This document shows positions 1 through 11,252 of a stretch of DNA of 64,000 nt, in pieces (the first letter of the stretch is position 1; every line of letters begins with the position of its first letter). The DNA is from Flammula alnicola. Taxonomy: Eukaryota > Basidiomycota > Agaricomycetes > Agaricales > Strophariaceae. Under the pieces are notes generated by a model. It did not search any database. It was given only the letters and a program-made list of their open reading frames with translations, and had not been told where the DNA came from. The DNA lies in the NCBI GenBank assembly GCA_015499995.1, contig JADNRV010000043.1, positions 284,811 through 348,810 on the forward strand, in the 5' to 3' direction. The position numbers were made by a program, and so were the translations under genes.

Positions 1-1627
1 CATTATACTTTAATGTATGGCGCATACTGACAAATGGGCAATAGGCGCCCAATAAGATCTCGCATATGCAGGCTAGTTGAGAGCCTGGTGCTAGTAGACA
101 AGTGCTAGTAGACGTAGTTGCTTTCTATATTGGTGAATTCATGAAACTACCCGCCACCACATTTCTCGCGGTAATGAGGCAATGTAATCCACCGCTTGTC
201 CTTAAGACCAGCGGTCTGCCAGTGAAACTAAATATTTGGGATTATGCGATTACTGGCAGATGCATATGTACTAAAACCTTGATCAGAGAATTGGCGCGTG
301 TGGCACTGGCCGGGATATCGATGGAGAAACACCACTTTGTCTGAGCAGTTCATTGATGGCACTCGGATGATATAGATGGATATATTAATTACGTATACTA
401 GCTTAAGCGCCCAATTCTACTACTACGTCACATGCTCGATCCAGCACCAAAAATTAATATTATGGCCATTCTACTTGGAGACTCCAAGTAAGTCGATAGA
501 GGCAACACCGTCTCCGTGTATCGTGGGAATTGCGATGTTTTTGCGCACTGGAAAGTGGTTCTGATGATCGTTGTTTAGAGTCTTTTCGAACAACTCACGG
601 TGGATATACATGATGACGCGCAATCGACAATCCACAAGAGCAACTTCTCTTTTCCATGGATAGTGCACATCGGCGATATGTTTTCGAATGATCTCAAGAT
701 GTCGTGCTTTCGGTAATTACTCCGGTCTCGCGCAAGTTAGAAGTACATGGGATGCTCGGCTGGAACTCAGGCTTATGGGATTAAGTTAAAATAGAAGTAT
801 ATTTTTATCCGACCATCCTCTTTTTTTTTGACGTAATCAGTAACATGATATGTAGATAGACATATGGTCGACATCAAACAATTGGAAGCAAGAAGTAGCA
901 CAAGTCACGACTGCACATGCTCCGGGTCCATTACTGTGTAGATATTGTCTGTGTTCTAGTGACTGACATGCATAAACAGAATGGTCATTACAGAAGGAGC
1001 TAGGAAGTTAATAAAGGATCATGGCGATATTTTTGAAGTACAGTTGCCAAATAAGTGTATGTAAGAATAAATCTCAAAGAAGGCAACGTCACTGAATCTC
1101 TATCTATCATGATCAATGTTGCCTAGTCAGCCAGCCTTCCAGGAATTTGGAGAGCTTGCCTGGGTTCCCGTAAGCGTGTCCAAAATTTCAAGGACATGAT
1201 GGCGTGCCGCAAACGATTACTTTGGCGCCGGTCAAGCGCCGGTCTGGATTAAATACAACAACAATTAGCAAGCGATTCAACTTGGTCCACGCAAACTTGA
1301 AGAGCGACATATTGACTTTAGGCATTCTTATCTACAAAAGGTGCTGTTGTGTCAAGACTCGATTGGGGCAGGGGGACATTTTGACAAGGTACTTAGCAAC
1401 AATTTGATGGTTACAGCCGCCGCTGCGCTCTGAATCCGAAAAGTGACAGCCCATCAGTCACGAGCGCTGAGCGATTCAAACCTTGACACTGTTCAACGTT
1501 CAACATCAATCCCCCGTTGGCGAAGGTTTCAACGCTCTCTCCCTCTCATTTTCTCCCCAAGAGCAGTGCTCGTCTTTCATTTTCTCTTTTACACGCTGGT
1601 CGTCGTCTCGGTTCATATTTGGTCACA
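1..1627. other. No gene recognised (left flank)
   Basis: AT-rich intergenic sequence with only short, overlapping ORFs on both strands and no codon pattern, domain or splice-consistent exon chain that I could recognise. The last 150 bases or so before 1628 are pyrimidine-rich and probably hold the promoter and 5' leader of the gene that follows. Confidence 0.6.
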
Positions 1628-2656
1628 ATGTCATCAACAGATCCATTACCGCAGCCTCCGGCAGATAGCAATACTGAAAGGCGCCCTCAAGCAGATCCAC
1701 TGCCCTCGAAACGTGGGGAGATTGGTTATGTCGAAGGAGTTCACAACCTCGTAGAAAGACCACAGGGAAATGTCTCCGAAACTCACCTTCCCGAACGACA
1801 CCCAGCTGACCGGGACCACCCATCATCACCCTCCAATCCTTCTGTCCCTCCACCAGAGACGACCACCCCTTCGTCCTCTACGGACAATGCAGCGACCTCT
1901 TCGAGCTCTGCTTCCATAACCAAATCGACCAGATTGCTAAGCTTCCTGAAGCCGAAGAAATCTTTTGGCGGTGTTCAGCTTGCGACTCTGATTCAATTCG
2001 CCGCCCAAATCTTGCTATTGGCAGGCACCGTCATAGCATGGGTATTCGCAACGAAACTCCTCAAACACATGGCTGCAAACGATCAGAACATGCCAGGCGG
2101 ATCATCGGCCATCTTCGTCCACGTCGTCTTCGTCATTGGCGTCATCGGACAACTCGTATTTTTGGAGCGTCGTCTCTTCCGACTACGCGGTGAGCGGTAC
2201 AGTCACCTTCACCCCGGAGAGGTGCTCCCGCGTCACAGAATTATTCCCATGACTTCCGATACGGGAATTGCATTCGCACCATGGAATCGACCGCCGCTTC
2301 CCACCTACGCCGCTGCTCTCGCTCAAAGCGGAGTAGGCACCGGAGATGTTGAAGATCATCTCATCGCTGCACCTCCACCACCCGCCTACGGACATACGAG
2401 GGGCAGCACGCTCCTCCTACAGGGATATCTGCGAGAAAGTTTGCGTGCGCAGCGTCCACCTTCAGTCCACAGTCAGGCACCAAGCGCAGCTGAACGGCAT
2501 CTCAGCTATGTCAGCAGGGACGAAGATTGGGAGGAAATCCAAAATGCGGATAGGGCCCGGCAACTAGAGGAAACGTTGCATCGTTTGGAAGCGCCGCAAC
2601 CTATGCAACCACGTTCATCAGTGGAAAGGTCCCAGCAGGGTCCCCCAAGTTCATGA
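1628..2656 (+). CDS. Two-helix membrane protein of unknown function with PPxY motif
   Basis: Single-exon gene of 342 aa. I start at the Met opening MSSTDPLPQP because the in-frame sequence upstream reads like a leader and a pyrimidine-rich promoter. The first ~115 residues are rich in Ser, Pro and Thr and look disordered. Two hydrophobic segments follow, LATLIQFAAQILLLAGTVIA and a second around AIFVHVVFVIGVIGQLVFL, so a two-pass membrane protein is likely. After the second helix comes a cytosolic-type tail with APPPPAYGHTRGSTLL, which contains a PPxY motif (PPAY). PPxY motifs are known ligands of WW domains of Nedd4/Rsp5-type ubiquitin ligases, so adaptor or trafficking control is possible, but that is inference. 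I do not recognise the family by function. Confidence 0.8.
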   Translation: MSSTDPLPQPPADSNTERRPQADPLPSKRGEIGYVEGVHNLVERPQGNVSETHLPERHPADRDHPSSPSNPSVPPPETTTPSSSTDNAATSSSSASITKSTRLLSFLKPKKSFGGVQLATLIQFAAQILLLAGTVIAWVFATKLLKHMAANDQNMPGGSSAIFVHVVFVIGVIGQLVFLERRLFRLRGERYSHLHPGEVLPRHRIIPMTSDTGIAFAPWNRPPLPTYAAALAQSGVGTGDVEDHLIAAPPPPAYGHTRGSTLLLQGYLRESLRAQRPPSVHSQAPSAAERHLSYVSRDEDWEEIQNADRARQLEETLHRLEAPQPMQPRSSVERSQQGPPSS

Positions 2657-3423
2657 ACCTTTGGGATTTTGTCGATTGCGTCAGATTTTTCGGTACTGCG
2701 TGTGATCATGTTCCGACACCATTCCGTACCCTTTGTACTCCCAAGACAATCTACTTACTCGCGGTCCTCGCACCCTCTATTTGAAATTCCAGAATGTTCA
2801 CAAAGCAAGCTACTTGGGAAATGTAGATTCTACGTCTGACCACGTCTGGGCCCTTGCAGGTTGTTTTCACCTTTGAACTAGGCTGTTTGGTGTTCTTGAT
2901 GCTCTTGATTCTTAAAGTACCTCTGTTTCGTGACTTGACTCTTCGCCACAGCTTTCGTTGTGATAGGAGATATGTGCGCGGTTGAGGATGTTTCCCGCAT
3001 CCGATGGAGATTCTTCAACAAACGTTTGTTTATTCTTGGTTCATGCGGTGCAACACGTCCCTGGGAATCGGGAGGCATCTGGGGTGCTTCCTCACCTTTC
3101 CTTACGGATCATCAACGATCGAAAGAGCGTTCGAGTCATAATGATAGGCATCGCCTGATATGGCTGCATCGCCGCTTTTGGAACACTGAATCTGCGCAGG
3201 TACTCTTCTCTTTCACCTCCTGGAGTCGCGGAGTGACGAAATTTAGATTCGGGATTTCTTTTTTCTGCTCACTAAGCTGACGCTAGACGGTCAGGTACCT
3301 GGTAACCTTACGGAAGTGACTCACGGAGTCATTCCTGGATTTTTCTGGCGACTATGAATACCATTCATTCAAACATTTGTCTGGGTATTCACCCATCCAC
3401 CCAACCTCTCTCCGACGTCTCCA
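2657..3423. other. Intergenic, no gene recognised
   Basis: Contains the 3' end of the preceding gene and the promoter of the arrestin-like gene. The plus-strand ORF at 2960-3280 lacks any recognisable domain and is treated as chance. Confidence 0.6.
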
Positions 3424-5013
3424 ATGGAGTTCAATTATCCTTCAACATCATCCGAGCTGCCTGGCTATTATCCGTCGTCTCCTTCACCGTCCTATACTTG
3501 TGAATTAGCATGCGGCGAAAGATTACTGGAACATACACCGCGGTCGCAGGCCTCTCGACCGCCACCTACGTCCTTGTTCATCAAGAAGGCTGGTAGGACA
3601 TCAATTGTATTGAACGAGCAAGAAGATGGCGCGACTATCCCAACGTATGGTCGTCGCGCGTTGATCAGTGGCAACTTGTTTCTTGAACAAAGTGAGAGCA
3701 TCCTCGACATTGTTCTAAAAGTACGCATTATTATTCAACAACTCTCTAACATATCATGCTCATATTTACTTTTCACAACTGCAGGTCGAAGCCAAACTGG
3801 ATTACACTATCTCTGATGCTGGTGGTCAGTCTAACAAACTGGTGGCCGATAGTTATACTCTATGGTCGCATTCGACCTCACAGGGGACATCGTGCCCCAG
3901 TCAAATCCCGTTCTCCGTTTTTCTGCCTGCAACCTTCAAACACAATGGCAATGCGGTGCCTCTTCCGCCTTCTTACAATGCCACTTACTTCAGTGTTCCA
4001 AGCCTCTTCGTCCGCTCCGCCTACCAACTGCACATAATTGTTTCACGCGTGCGACACCAAAAAGTCGGTGGTATCTGGCCGAAAACAAAACAGTGCATTT
4101 TTTTTCTCATTCGAAACATGGATCGCAATTTTCTAACACGCGTTTTTTTTTTAAATCAGCATTTTAATCCCATTCACATATTCGCCGAAGACGCGGCCTC
4201 ATCGACCCATCGTTCCGAGTCCTGGCTTTTTCTCTTCCGTAAAAACCTCGCCAGAGGAATGGTTTCAGGCTGTAACGTTACTCAAGACGCGTCCAAATGC
4301 TAACATTGATCCAATCAACGTCCATGTGAGTTCTGATTCAAGCACGACATGTTCTCAAATTCTGACGTTCTCAAAATACAGCTGTTCGTCCCAGGTGGTC
4401 GGATCTACGGTCTGACGGACACAATACCGTTTCACATCCAAGTTGCCGGCATCACCTGTTCTCTCAGGAAGCTCTTCTCCGACTCGTTACTCGACCGCGT
4501 CATGTCTGTCGACTCCCATAACACCGTGGTGACAACAACGTCTAGGAAGGCAAACACAAAACCACTTGTCCGTGTATGCATCTTACGGCAGGTCTCCGTC
4601 AACATAAAGGGCGATAATTCCTGGAAAAACAACGTCTTGACTGAAGGCACCATCTGGCCGATCCCTCCAGATTTGGGGGCGTGCTGCTTATCCACATCAT
4701 CAAATTGCGAGGAAGGACACATTGATTGGGAAGGCGAGCTGCGCTGCGGCAGCGACGTCGCAGTCGGCGGCTTCATGGCTGGCAACGTACAAGTCAAGGT
4801 AAGCTCCTAGCCTTGTTTCTCGCCTTTTTGCTGACAATTGAATTCTAACAGGACTTCATCGCGCTGACAATATCGCCGCCGACCCCTTTCACGACCCCTT
4901 TACTCGAACTCCAACTTACCATCCCCATTAGACTGGTAACAGACTCGTTCTCAGAAGTTGCAGGGCTGGAGGGGCATACCTCGCAGGCGCCTATTGCGGC
5001 CGCCGCAGTATGA
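3424..5013 (+). CDS. Arrestin-like (alpha-arrestin fold) protein
   Basis: Five exons: 3424-3720, 3785-4092, 4160-4325, 4382-4798, 4852-5013, giving 449 aa with all junctions in frame and GT-AG. The N-terminal half has an arrestin N-domain pattern: a strand-rich stretch with IPTYGRRALISGNLFLEQ, then VEAKLDYTISDAG and SQIPFSVFLPATF, where family members have the P-F-x-x-x-L-P strand. The middle carries FVPGGRIYGLTDTIPFHIQV, resembling the start of the arrestin C-domain (a conserved 'G..D.IPF.I.V' strand). A PGYYPSSPSPSY stretch precedes the fold. Alpha-arrestins typically link membrane cargo to ubiquitin ligases; no clear PPxY motif is seen here, so its partner is unknown. The protein is shorter than many fungal ART proteins. 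The family call is by pattern and memory, not by search. Confidence 0.72.
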
Positions 5014-5785
5014 TGATGATTCTTCGGTTTCTTTCTTTTATTTTCGTCACGATCTTTACGACTCGGACCGCGCCCTCATCGGACTGCATATCACGATTTC
5101 TGTGTCTCAACAACACATAATTGATACCCAATATTTCCAGATCTTTGGGGAATGAAAATTATCTTAATTATCTTATTTTCACAAGCTCAACGCTATAAAA
5201 ACTTTTCTCTTGTAGATAGTCACTGATTTTATGTATTGTCCAACTCCTTATATGAATGGGATATCCTTACAGTCCGTTTACGATGGATCCGACATCAGCA
5301 TACGTAGACATCTGTATACGCGTAATTTATAGAAACAACGGAAACGGGCAGCCATGTTATACGTAAATGTTATAAATAGCTCTCGACTGAGCGCTTCTTG
5401 ATGGGTCCAAGGAATCTACTATGACGGCAAACATATAGACTACCGTTATCGTTAAACGTGTCCGATGATAACCGGGTTAGAGCACAAAGTAGTATGGGTA
5501 GATAGTTTTGATGAGAGTAAGGCCAACCGCAGCGTCGCTTTGGACTCTTCTTGATATACCGGTACTTCTCGCTACCAACGCGATGAATGGCCAAACTGCG
5601 GGTACCAATCCCATTCCCCGTCCATGTTGCAAAACCAAATGAGCGACAGGTCCCATCGTCCGATTAACCCGATAGCCTTCAGCCTGGAGCTGCTGGTGGA
5701 GCAAACCACCGACAGCTTCTCACCTGAAGCGGTGGTCGAAACTAGTTCCAGCCGAAAGCAGCAACAAAGTAATTCATGTCTTGCA
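5014..5785. other. Intergenic between convergent genes
   Basis: Space between the 3' ends of the arrestin-like gene (+) and the first protease gene (-). ORFs here are antisense shadows or short AT-rich frames; I see no gene. Confidence 0.6.
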
Positions 5786-7752
5786 TCATCGTCTCTTCCG
5801 TGCACGCAAAAGAAAGAAGATGGCGACCGCGAACAAGACGGCGCCCACGACCACACCGACGATAATGTAGTACACGGTTTTATGGACACTAGAGGCACTG
5901 AAGGTGGTATCTTTCAGTGCTCTGGTCCCAGTGCTGTCGATGCCTCCTAGACGGACGGTTACGAAGTCCTGATGGGCTAGCGACGAATGATGTCAAGATA
6001 ACAGATACTTTTTGCAAGGAGAGACGGACCTTCCACCATGTCGGTGATAGAGAGTAATTGGACGTATGGGTTATTGAGGTCCGTGGAGTTCTTGACGAAG
6101 TCTCCATAGTCAAATAACGAATACACATTGCGCACTAGCGAGCGAAGTATTGAGAAACATTTATTTTATTTTAGAAAAAGGTAAGAGGCGTACTGAAAGC
6201 CATTCCAAGGACCATATCATAATTTGGACTGCTTCCTCTATCGTATGTGAACGGCTGGAACTGGATAATCGGATTCTCGTTAACACAGAAAACGTTCGAT
6301 AGATATGGCCGAAGGCGACGTACAGTGCCTATGCAAGCTTTTTGCCCATCCGAGGTTTGTAGACTGGGCAATTTAATGGACAACGGCTCCCTGCAAAGAC
6401 GGTTAAGAATCCTCAATATCACTAGGTTGAAGAACGACCATACAACGTCATATCCAGAGGATGTATAGGGTAGGCCTTCCCAGAAAACTTGAAGGTTATA
6501 TTGACTTCTTGTTCACATGGCAGCACATACGCTCCTCCGATCCCTGGGACTTCACGATACTCCGACTCGGAAAACCCGCTATATATCGCATCCACGACCG
6601 AGCTGTTATTGTAATCAGACGCATTCGAGATCCGCAACGGGATGAACAGAGACTAACCGAGGTAGCTGGGGTAGAGTGAACCCACAATCCAGAACGACCG
6701 TGGCCTGCTTCTTATTCACCGTTTGCAAAACCGACGATTCTACTGGAATCGCTTGTCCATCGGGACCAATAATTCCATCAGGATCAAGTAAAATTTGCAG
6801 GTGCTGGTCATCAGAACTGCTATCGGGCACTTTCGTGATGGCTAATCTAGGCTCATCCACAATCGCTGCAAAGTCTGGTAGGACTTCGCCAACAGTAATG
6901 TTGCCTCTGAAGAAGTCGGTAGGATCTAATGTCAATTAATTTTTTTTTTGACATCTTAACAACGACGAAGGAAAACATACCTTTTTGTCTGCCCAACAAA
7001 ATCGTGAAATAATTTGGGATCGACCGATTTTGCGCGAAGACACGATCTAAAACAGTGGCCCCGGTTGCGGAAGGTAGACTCCGTGTAATGAAGGAGCCTG
7101 AGCTTGGTCCCAGACCTATCGTTAAATTTCAGCATTGTCAAAAAAAAAATGTACATTATGCGGACATACCTAGGATCCCATGGCCTTCGGGGTGTTGAGC
7201 GTCTGAGGAAATTTCCACTGCTTTAAATGAGTATACCACTGCATACAGGAGGAATGCATACTCACAGAATGCCTGATCTGCAATACTGTGTCCTGCAAAG
7301 TTCAGGCTGTTTTGTTTGACTCGGCCTGTGTTTACGAATTAATACCGCGGAATAACACGAGGAAGGAAGGTCCGCACCTGTAACAGAGTTTCCAGCGTAT
7401 TTGATAGTTACATTCAGGCCAGCGTCGGTGCTGTGTGGAACTGTTCCTGCCACCCAAAGGTCGGAACTGCAAGAGTGTTTACATCCGAATGATGACAACG
7501 GATATTGGAAGGCAATGCAACGTACCTGCCTGTGTCAACTAGCACCGCAAAGGTCTGATTCCCAAGAACAATGTCAGCGAAATAACTAATATCAGCTGAA
7601 TCGTTCAATGTAAGGCCTTCTGGAGCCCGAGACACTAGTTGTCGCTGCCAGTTAAGGAGACCTCGTTGAGGGACACGAAGTTGAATGTGGTACGCTCTGG
7701 TAACCGCCGCGGGCAACGTAAGGAGGAAAAGGGCGATCATAGACCAGGCCAT
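5786..7752 (-). CDS. Membrane-anchored pepsin-like (A1) aspartic protease, paralogue 1
   Basis: Eleven exons on the minus strand: 7752-7526, 7466-7378, 7325-7266, 7217-7170, 7115-6981, 6925-6658, 6602-6447, 6390-6324, 6260-6194, 6134-6030, 5976-5786; 470 aa, all in frame. Order: signal peptide (MAWSMIALFLLTLPAAVTRA), first active-site loop DTGSSDLWV (split by intron 1 inside the Ser codon), flap region, ILGLGPSSGS, second catalytic Asp in the loop VVLDCGFTLPQ, then MVLGMAF near the C-lobe end, and a C-terminal helix YYIIVGVVVGAVLFAVAIFFLL with a short basic tail. The second loop reads D-C-G where A1 proteases normally have D-S/T-G. The C-terminal helix suggests plasma-membrane anchoring rather than free secretion. 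Intron positions match the divergent neighbour at 8660, so the two are paralogues. Confidence 0.88.
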
Positions 7753-8659
7753 GCCTGAAAGGACGCAGACGAGAAAAGGCGAGGATGGTGGAGGAAATGT
7801 GCCGCGCCTTGCTGCTTATACACGAAGAAAGACAGCCATCAAGCTTGGATATTTGTAGGCGATGCAAAAAGTGCAGAAGAAAGGGACGATGATATAGATG
7901 GCCGGATAACGTCTCTAATTCGCTTGGGTTTGATCATGACAAGTTTGTGTGGGTTCTTGGCTCGCCGAGCGTTTCTTGGGCTGGGCATGCAAGCATTCAC
8001 TGACAACAGGTGACGAAAAGCTTTGAGGACAGGCGCCCAGCTGCCGCAGCGCCCTGAATGGATCCTTTCCATAACAGACACTGGAATATGCCCTTGAATG
8101 ACCTAGTGGTCTTGGTGTGTGTCGGATTGCGTAGGATTCCTGTTCGCCAAGAAACATGTCCATAAGAACCAACAAGGAAGGAATCGCAAAAGACATTAAG
8201 AAAATCTAGACGTACCTTGGCAAGCTCTATCGTCTACGGAAGACAAACACCAAGATGAATATTTTACTTGCAAACTTCTTGGCCGTCTGCATTATTCGCG
8301 TCGTGGTGAATGAGAGGTTCGGCGCTAAAGAGACGATAAAGCGAAATGCGTGCACTGTAACCCCCCGAGCCCGTTCTTTCAACTTCTGTCCAAGGTGCGC
8401 CTGGACTTGTCGAGAGAAAATGCCGACGATGTTGACGACGAAGGCAGGACATTCAAAATGTTGCTTGACTTGACGGTGAGAGAAGACCGTGACGGTGAGA
8501 GTCCGAGTGCTACGTAAGTAACTAAGGCTAACTGTTTCAGGACTGCGGACATATTTCACTTTTTCCCCTTGCTGTCGTTTGCTCTCAGTTAGTCAATTCC
8601 GCTCTTTTCCTCACCCACTTTGGCCTTTCACTCCTTTGGCCACCCCTCGACGTCTCCGA
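7753..8659. promoter_or_regulatory. Shared promoter region of two divergent protease genes
   Basis: A 907-bp interval between the start codons of two divergently transcribed A1 proteases; both core promoters must lie here. The right side (8560-8659) is pyrimidine-rich as in fungal promoters/leaders. ORFs on both strands (for example minus 8227-8559) have no recognisable domain. Shared control of the pair is inference from the layout. Confidence 0.5.
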
Positions 8660-11029
8660 ATGCGATCTTTAATACCACTTTCTTTGCTTCTCACGATCTT
8701 TGACTCTCCTGTTCATGGCTATGTTTTCCCTTTCCACGTCCGTTTCAACAACAACAACCCGACATCATCCTTAACGCGTCGTACTCCCGTACCAATATCG
8801 AATATTGGAAATGCGCAATACGTCAGTAATATTACCGTGGCTGGCCAGTCACTGCCAGTGCTGTTGGACACAGGAAGGTACGTGGGTATAGGCTTCATTT
8901 ATAGCTCCAACCAACCTCGGTATGGGCACCAGTTCCGATTTATGGGTCAACTTTCAAGGTACTATACCCACCGCAAATATGAAGGATACAGGCACAGCCA
9001 TTACATTGTCCTATGCAGTCGGAAAAGCTGGTGGTACGTCGCAACTTGTATTGTCCCGAATCTCGTTTAAACGGATCTCCTTTATCGCCGCAGGTGACAT
9101 CCAAACTGCAGCAGTTTCAATTGGGAATCTGACAGTGCAAGACCAGGCTTTCCGTACGCAGAGATTATCTTCCTCGACTCCTTTCCGTTGCTAACCAATA
9201 AATGTAGTATGGGTCAACGACACCAGCACCTTCACCTCAGACATCCATTCTCAAGGATACGATGGTCTTTTGGGCCTCGGACCGAACCAAAGCAGCGTTA
9301 TTCGGAAAAAGGTCGACAACGATTCTGCGAATACGATACTGCAGCGCATCTTCGCGTCAAACACGACCACAGCGAATTATATCACCCTCCTGCTAAACAG
9401 AAAATCCGATCCTGCAGAAAACTTCACAGGACAATTCACGGTTTCGGAGGTCGCTCCTGGCTTTGAAAATATTACCAGTATGCCCAAGCTCGATGTGGAT
9501 ACAGTCAACCGACTCTTGAAATCAGGCGAGTTGACTTGGAAAGAATACGTAAAGGGAAGAAATTGATGTTCGTCCTAGACCAACATTGGCAAGCCCTGAC
9601 GGATAAAAATATGGGAATCATTGGACCCGATAGCAACCCTATTCAAATTGATTCTATTGTTCCGTTCGCTCCAAGTGGCGAATACGTCGCTGTTATCGAC
9701 AGTGGGTGAGTTGGGCTCTTCAGCTCCGCTATCTCACATAAATACTAACACCCTGTATTAGCTACACCTTCTCCCAAGTCCCCCGAGATGTATCCGACGC
9801 TATCTACGGACGCGTGCGTGGCGCAGCCTACGACTCGAAGAACGAATGGTGGCTTGTCCCATGCGGTCAATACCTCAATGTCTCCTTCAACTTTGGTGGT
9901 CGCAACTACCCTATCCACCCTCTGGATCTCGTTGACAACAACTTTGGTATCGTCGATAGCACAGGCAAGACGGTCTGCATAGGAGCTGTGCGTATCTTTG
10001 GCTTGTTTATCCCCAAGTATTGCCATTAACCTTTCTTCTTTGTTTCATCAAGTTCCAACCTATTACTTCCGCCTTCAGTGTTCTTGGGCATTATGATATG
10101 ATCCTTGGAATGAGCTTCTGTAAGTCCGACCGATGGACTTGATCCATGAAGCATCTTGATTGAATCTGTTTCTTCCAGTGCGTAGCGCCTACACCCTCCT
10201 CGATTTTGGTGACTGGACCGATTCAGGCTCCCAGGATCATCCCTACATCCAACTAGCCTCCATCGTTGACACCGCAGCTGCTCGCAAGGACTTCATCCAG
10301 GTCCGACTCGGAGGCAACGACACCACCTCCGCCGCGCAATGGTCCCTCCTACCCGTAGACCAGATGCAGCACTCGCCGGTCTCCGCTGAGGAGAAGAAGA
10401 AGATGTACCAGGAGATGATCCTGAGTCGCTGGCCGTACATCTTCGTTGGCTGCCTAGTGTTTGTCCTGATCGTGATCGGCCTGCTGGTCTGGAAGTGCTG
10501 CTGCAGACGGAAGGCCCAGAAGGCCAAGAAAGCGGCGTTGGAGGACGACGCGATGGGCGGGTTTGGCGGCGCCAAGAAGGCCAAGAAGGGGGGCTTCTTC
10601 TCCGGCAAGGCGAAGACAGAGTCGTACGTCCCCTTGGAAGCCCAGAACCGCAGCGTGGCCGACCTGAGTGCGCCGTACACGCCCAACACGCCCCAGCCAC
10701 CCCGCTCGTCGTATGCGTCACAAGCACCGCCGACACCAGCGCATTATAGCCAGAACTACGACCAGAACTACAGCACGAACTCGCTGGCTTCATACCCGGA
10801 ACAATACCCAGGATACCAGCCCCACACGGGGACTATGCCTCGGCAATCACAATCAGGCATACCAAGGCCAGCATCAGGTTTAATGCGTCCTCTCCTTCGC
10901 AAGTCAAAAAGCGTTTCAATTCGATATAGACTGTCTGGCACGGACTGTCTGCTGGTTGCTCTTATTTATATCTTACAGGAGTGGCTTGGGCTTGGTTTGC
11001 TTACTTTCACACCCACGGAGCACTCATAG
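8660..11029 (+). CDS. Membrane-anchored pepsin-like (A1) aspartic protease, paralogue 2
   Basis: Eight exons: 8660-8877, 8933-9033, 9094-9153, 9208-9525, 9579-9705, 9762-9987, 10053-10119, 10179-11029; 655 aa. Signal peptide (MRSLIPLSLLLTIFDSPVHG), DTGSSDLWV at the first active site, YDGLLGLGPNQ, second site DSGYTFSQV, MILGMSF, then a strong helix WPYIFVGCLVFVLIVIGLLVW followed by a Cys cluster and a long Lys- and Pro/Tyr-rich cytosolic tail. The intron 9526-9578 needs a GC donor (CAG/GCGAGT); without it the frame stops at 9564. A GT-AG pair at 10878-10978 inside the tail could give an alternative C-terminus, so the last ~50 residues are uncertain. Start chosen at the Met directly before the signal peptide. 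Long cytosolic tails of this type are seen in other basidiomycete A1 paralogues as I recall them. Confidence 0.87.
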
Positions 11030-11252
11030 TATACTCTGCTTTACTCGCCTGGCAAATTTCACTGTCACCCCTCGCTGAGCGGGCGGTTTTTTTTTATCCA
11101 CACAAATATTAAAAGTTCATGTATATCGATTAAGCCAGCTGTCTAGTAGCTAATGTGAATGTAAATGCGCATTCAGTGAATTCATTGTACCGTAAGGAGA
11201 TATCAGTATTACACATGAGTGTGGCGTATATGACGATGAGTGCTCTACAGGT

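Noticed and set aside
5624..5950. 108-codon plus ORF
   Set aside because: Antisense to the last exon of protease paralogue 1, which has strong family support.
8227..8559. 110-codon minus ORF between the protease genes
   Set aside because: Lies in the shared promoter interval and shows no domain.
9540..9578. GT-AG intron starting at GTAAAG (9549) in protease paralogue 2
   Set aside because: Only 30 nt and it leads into the wrong frame; the GC-AG intron 9526-9578 keeps the frame.
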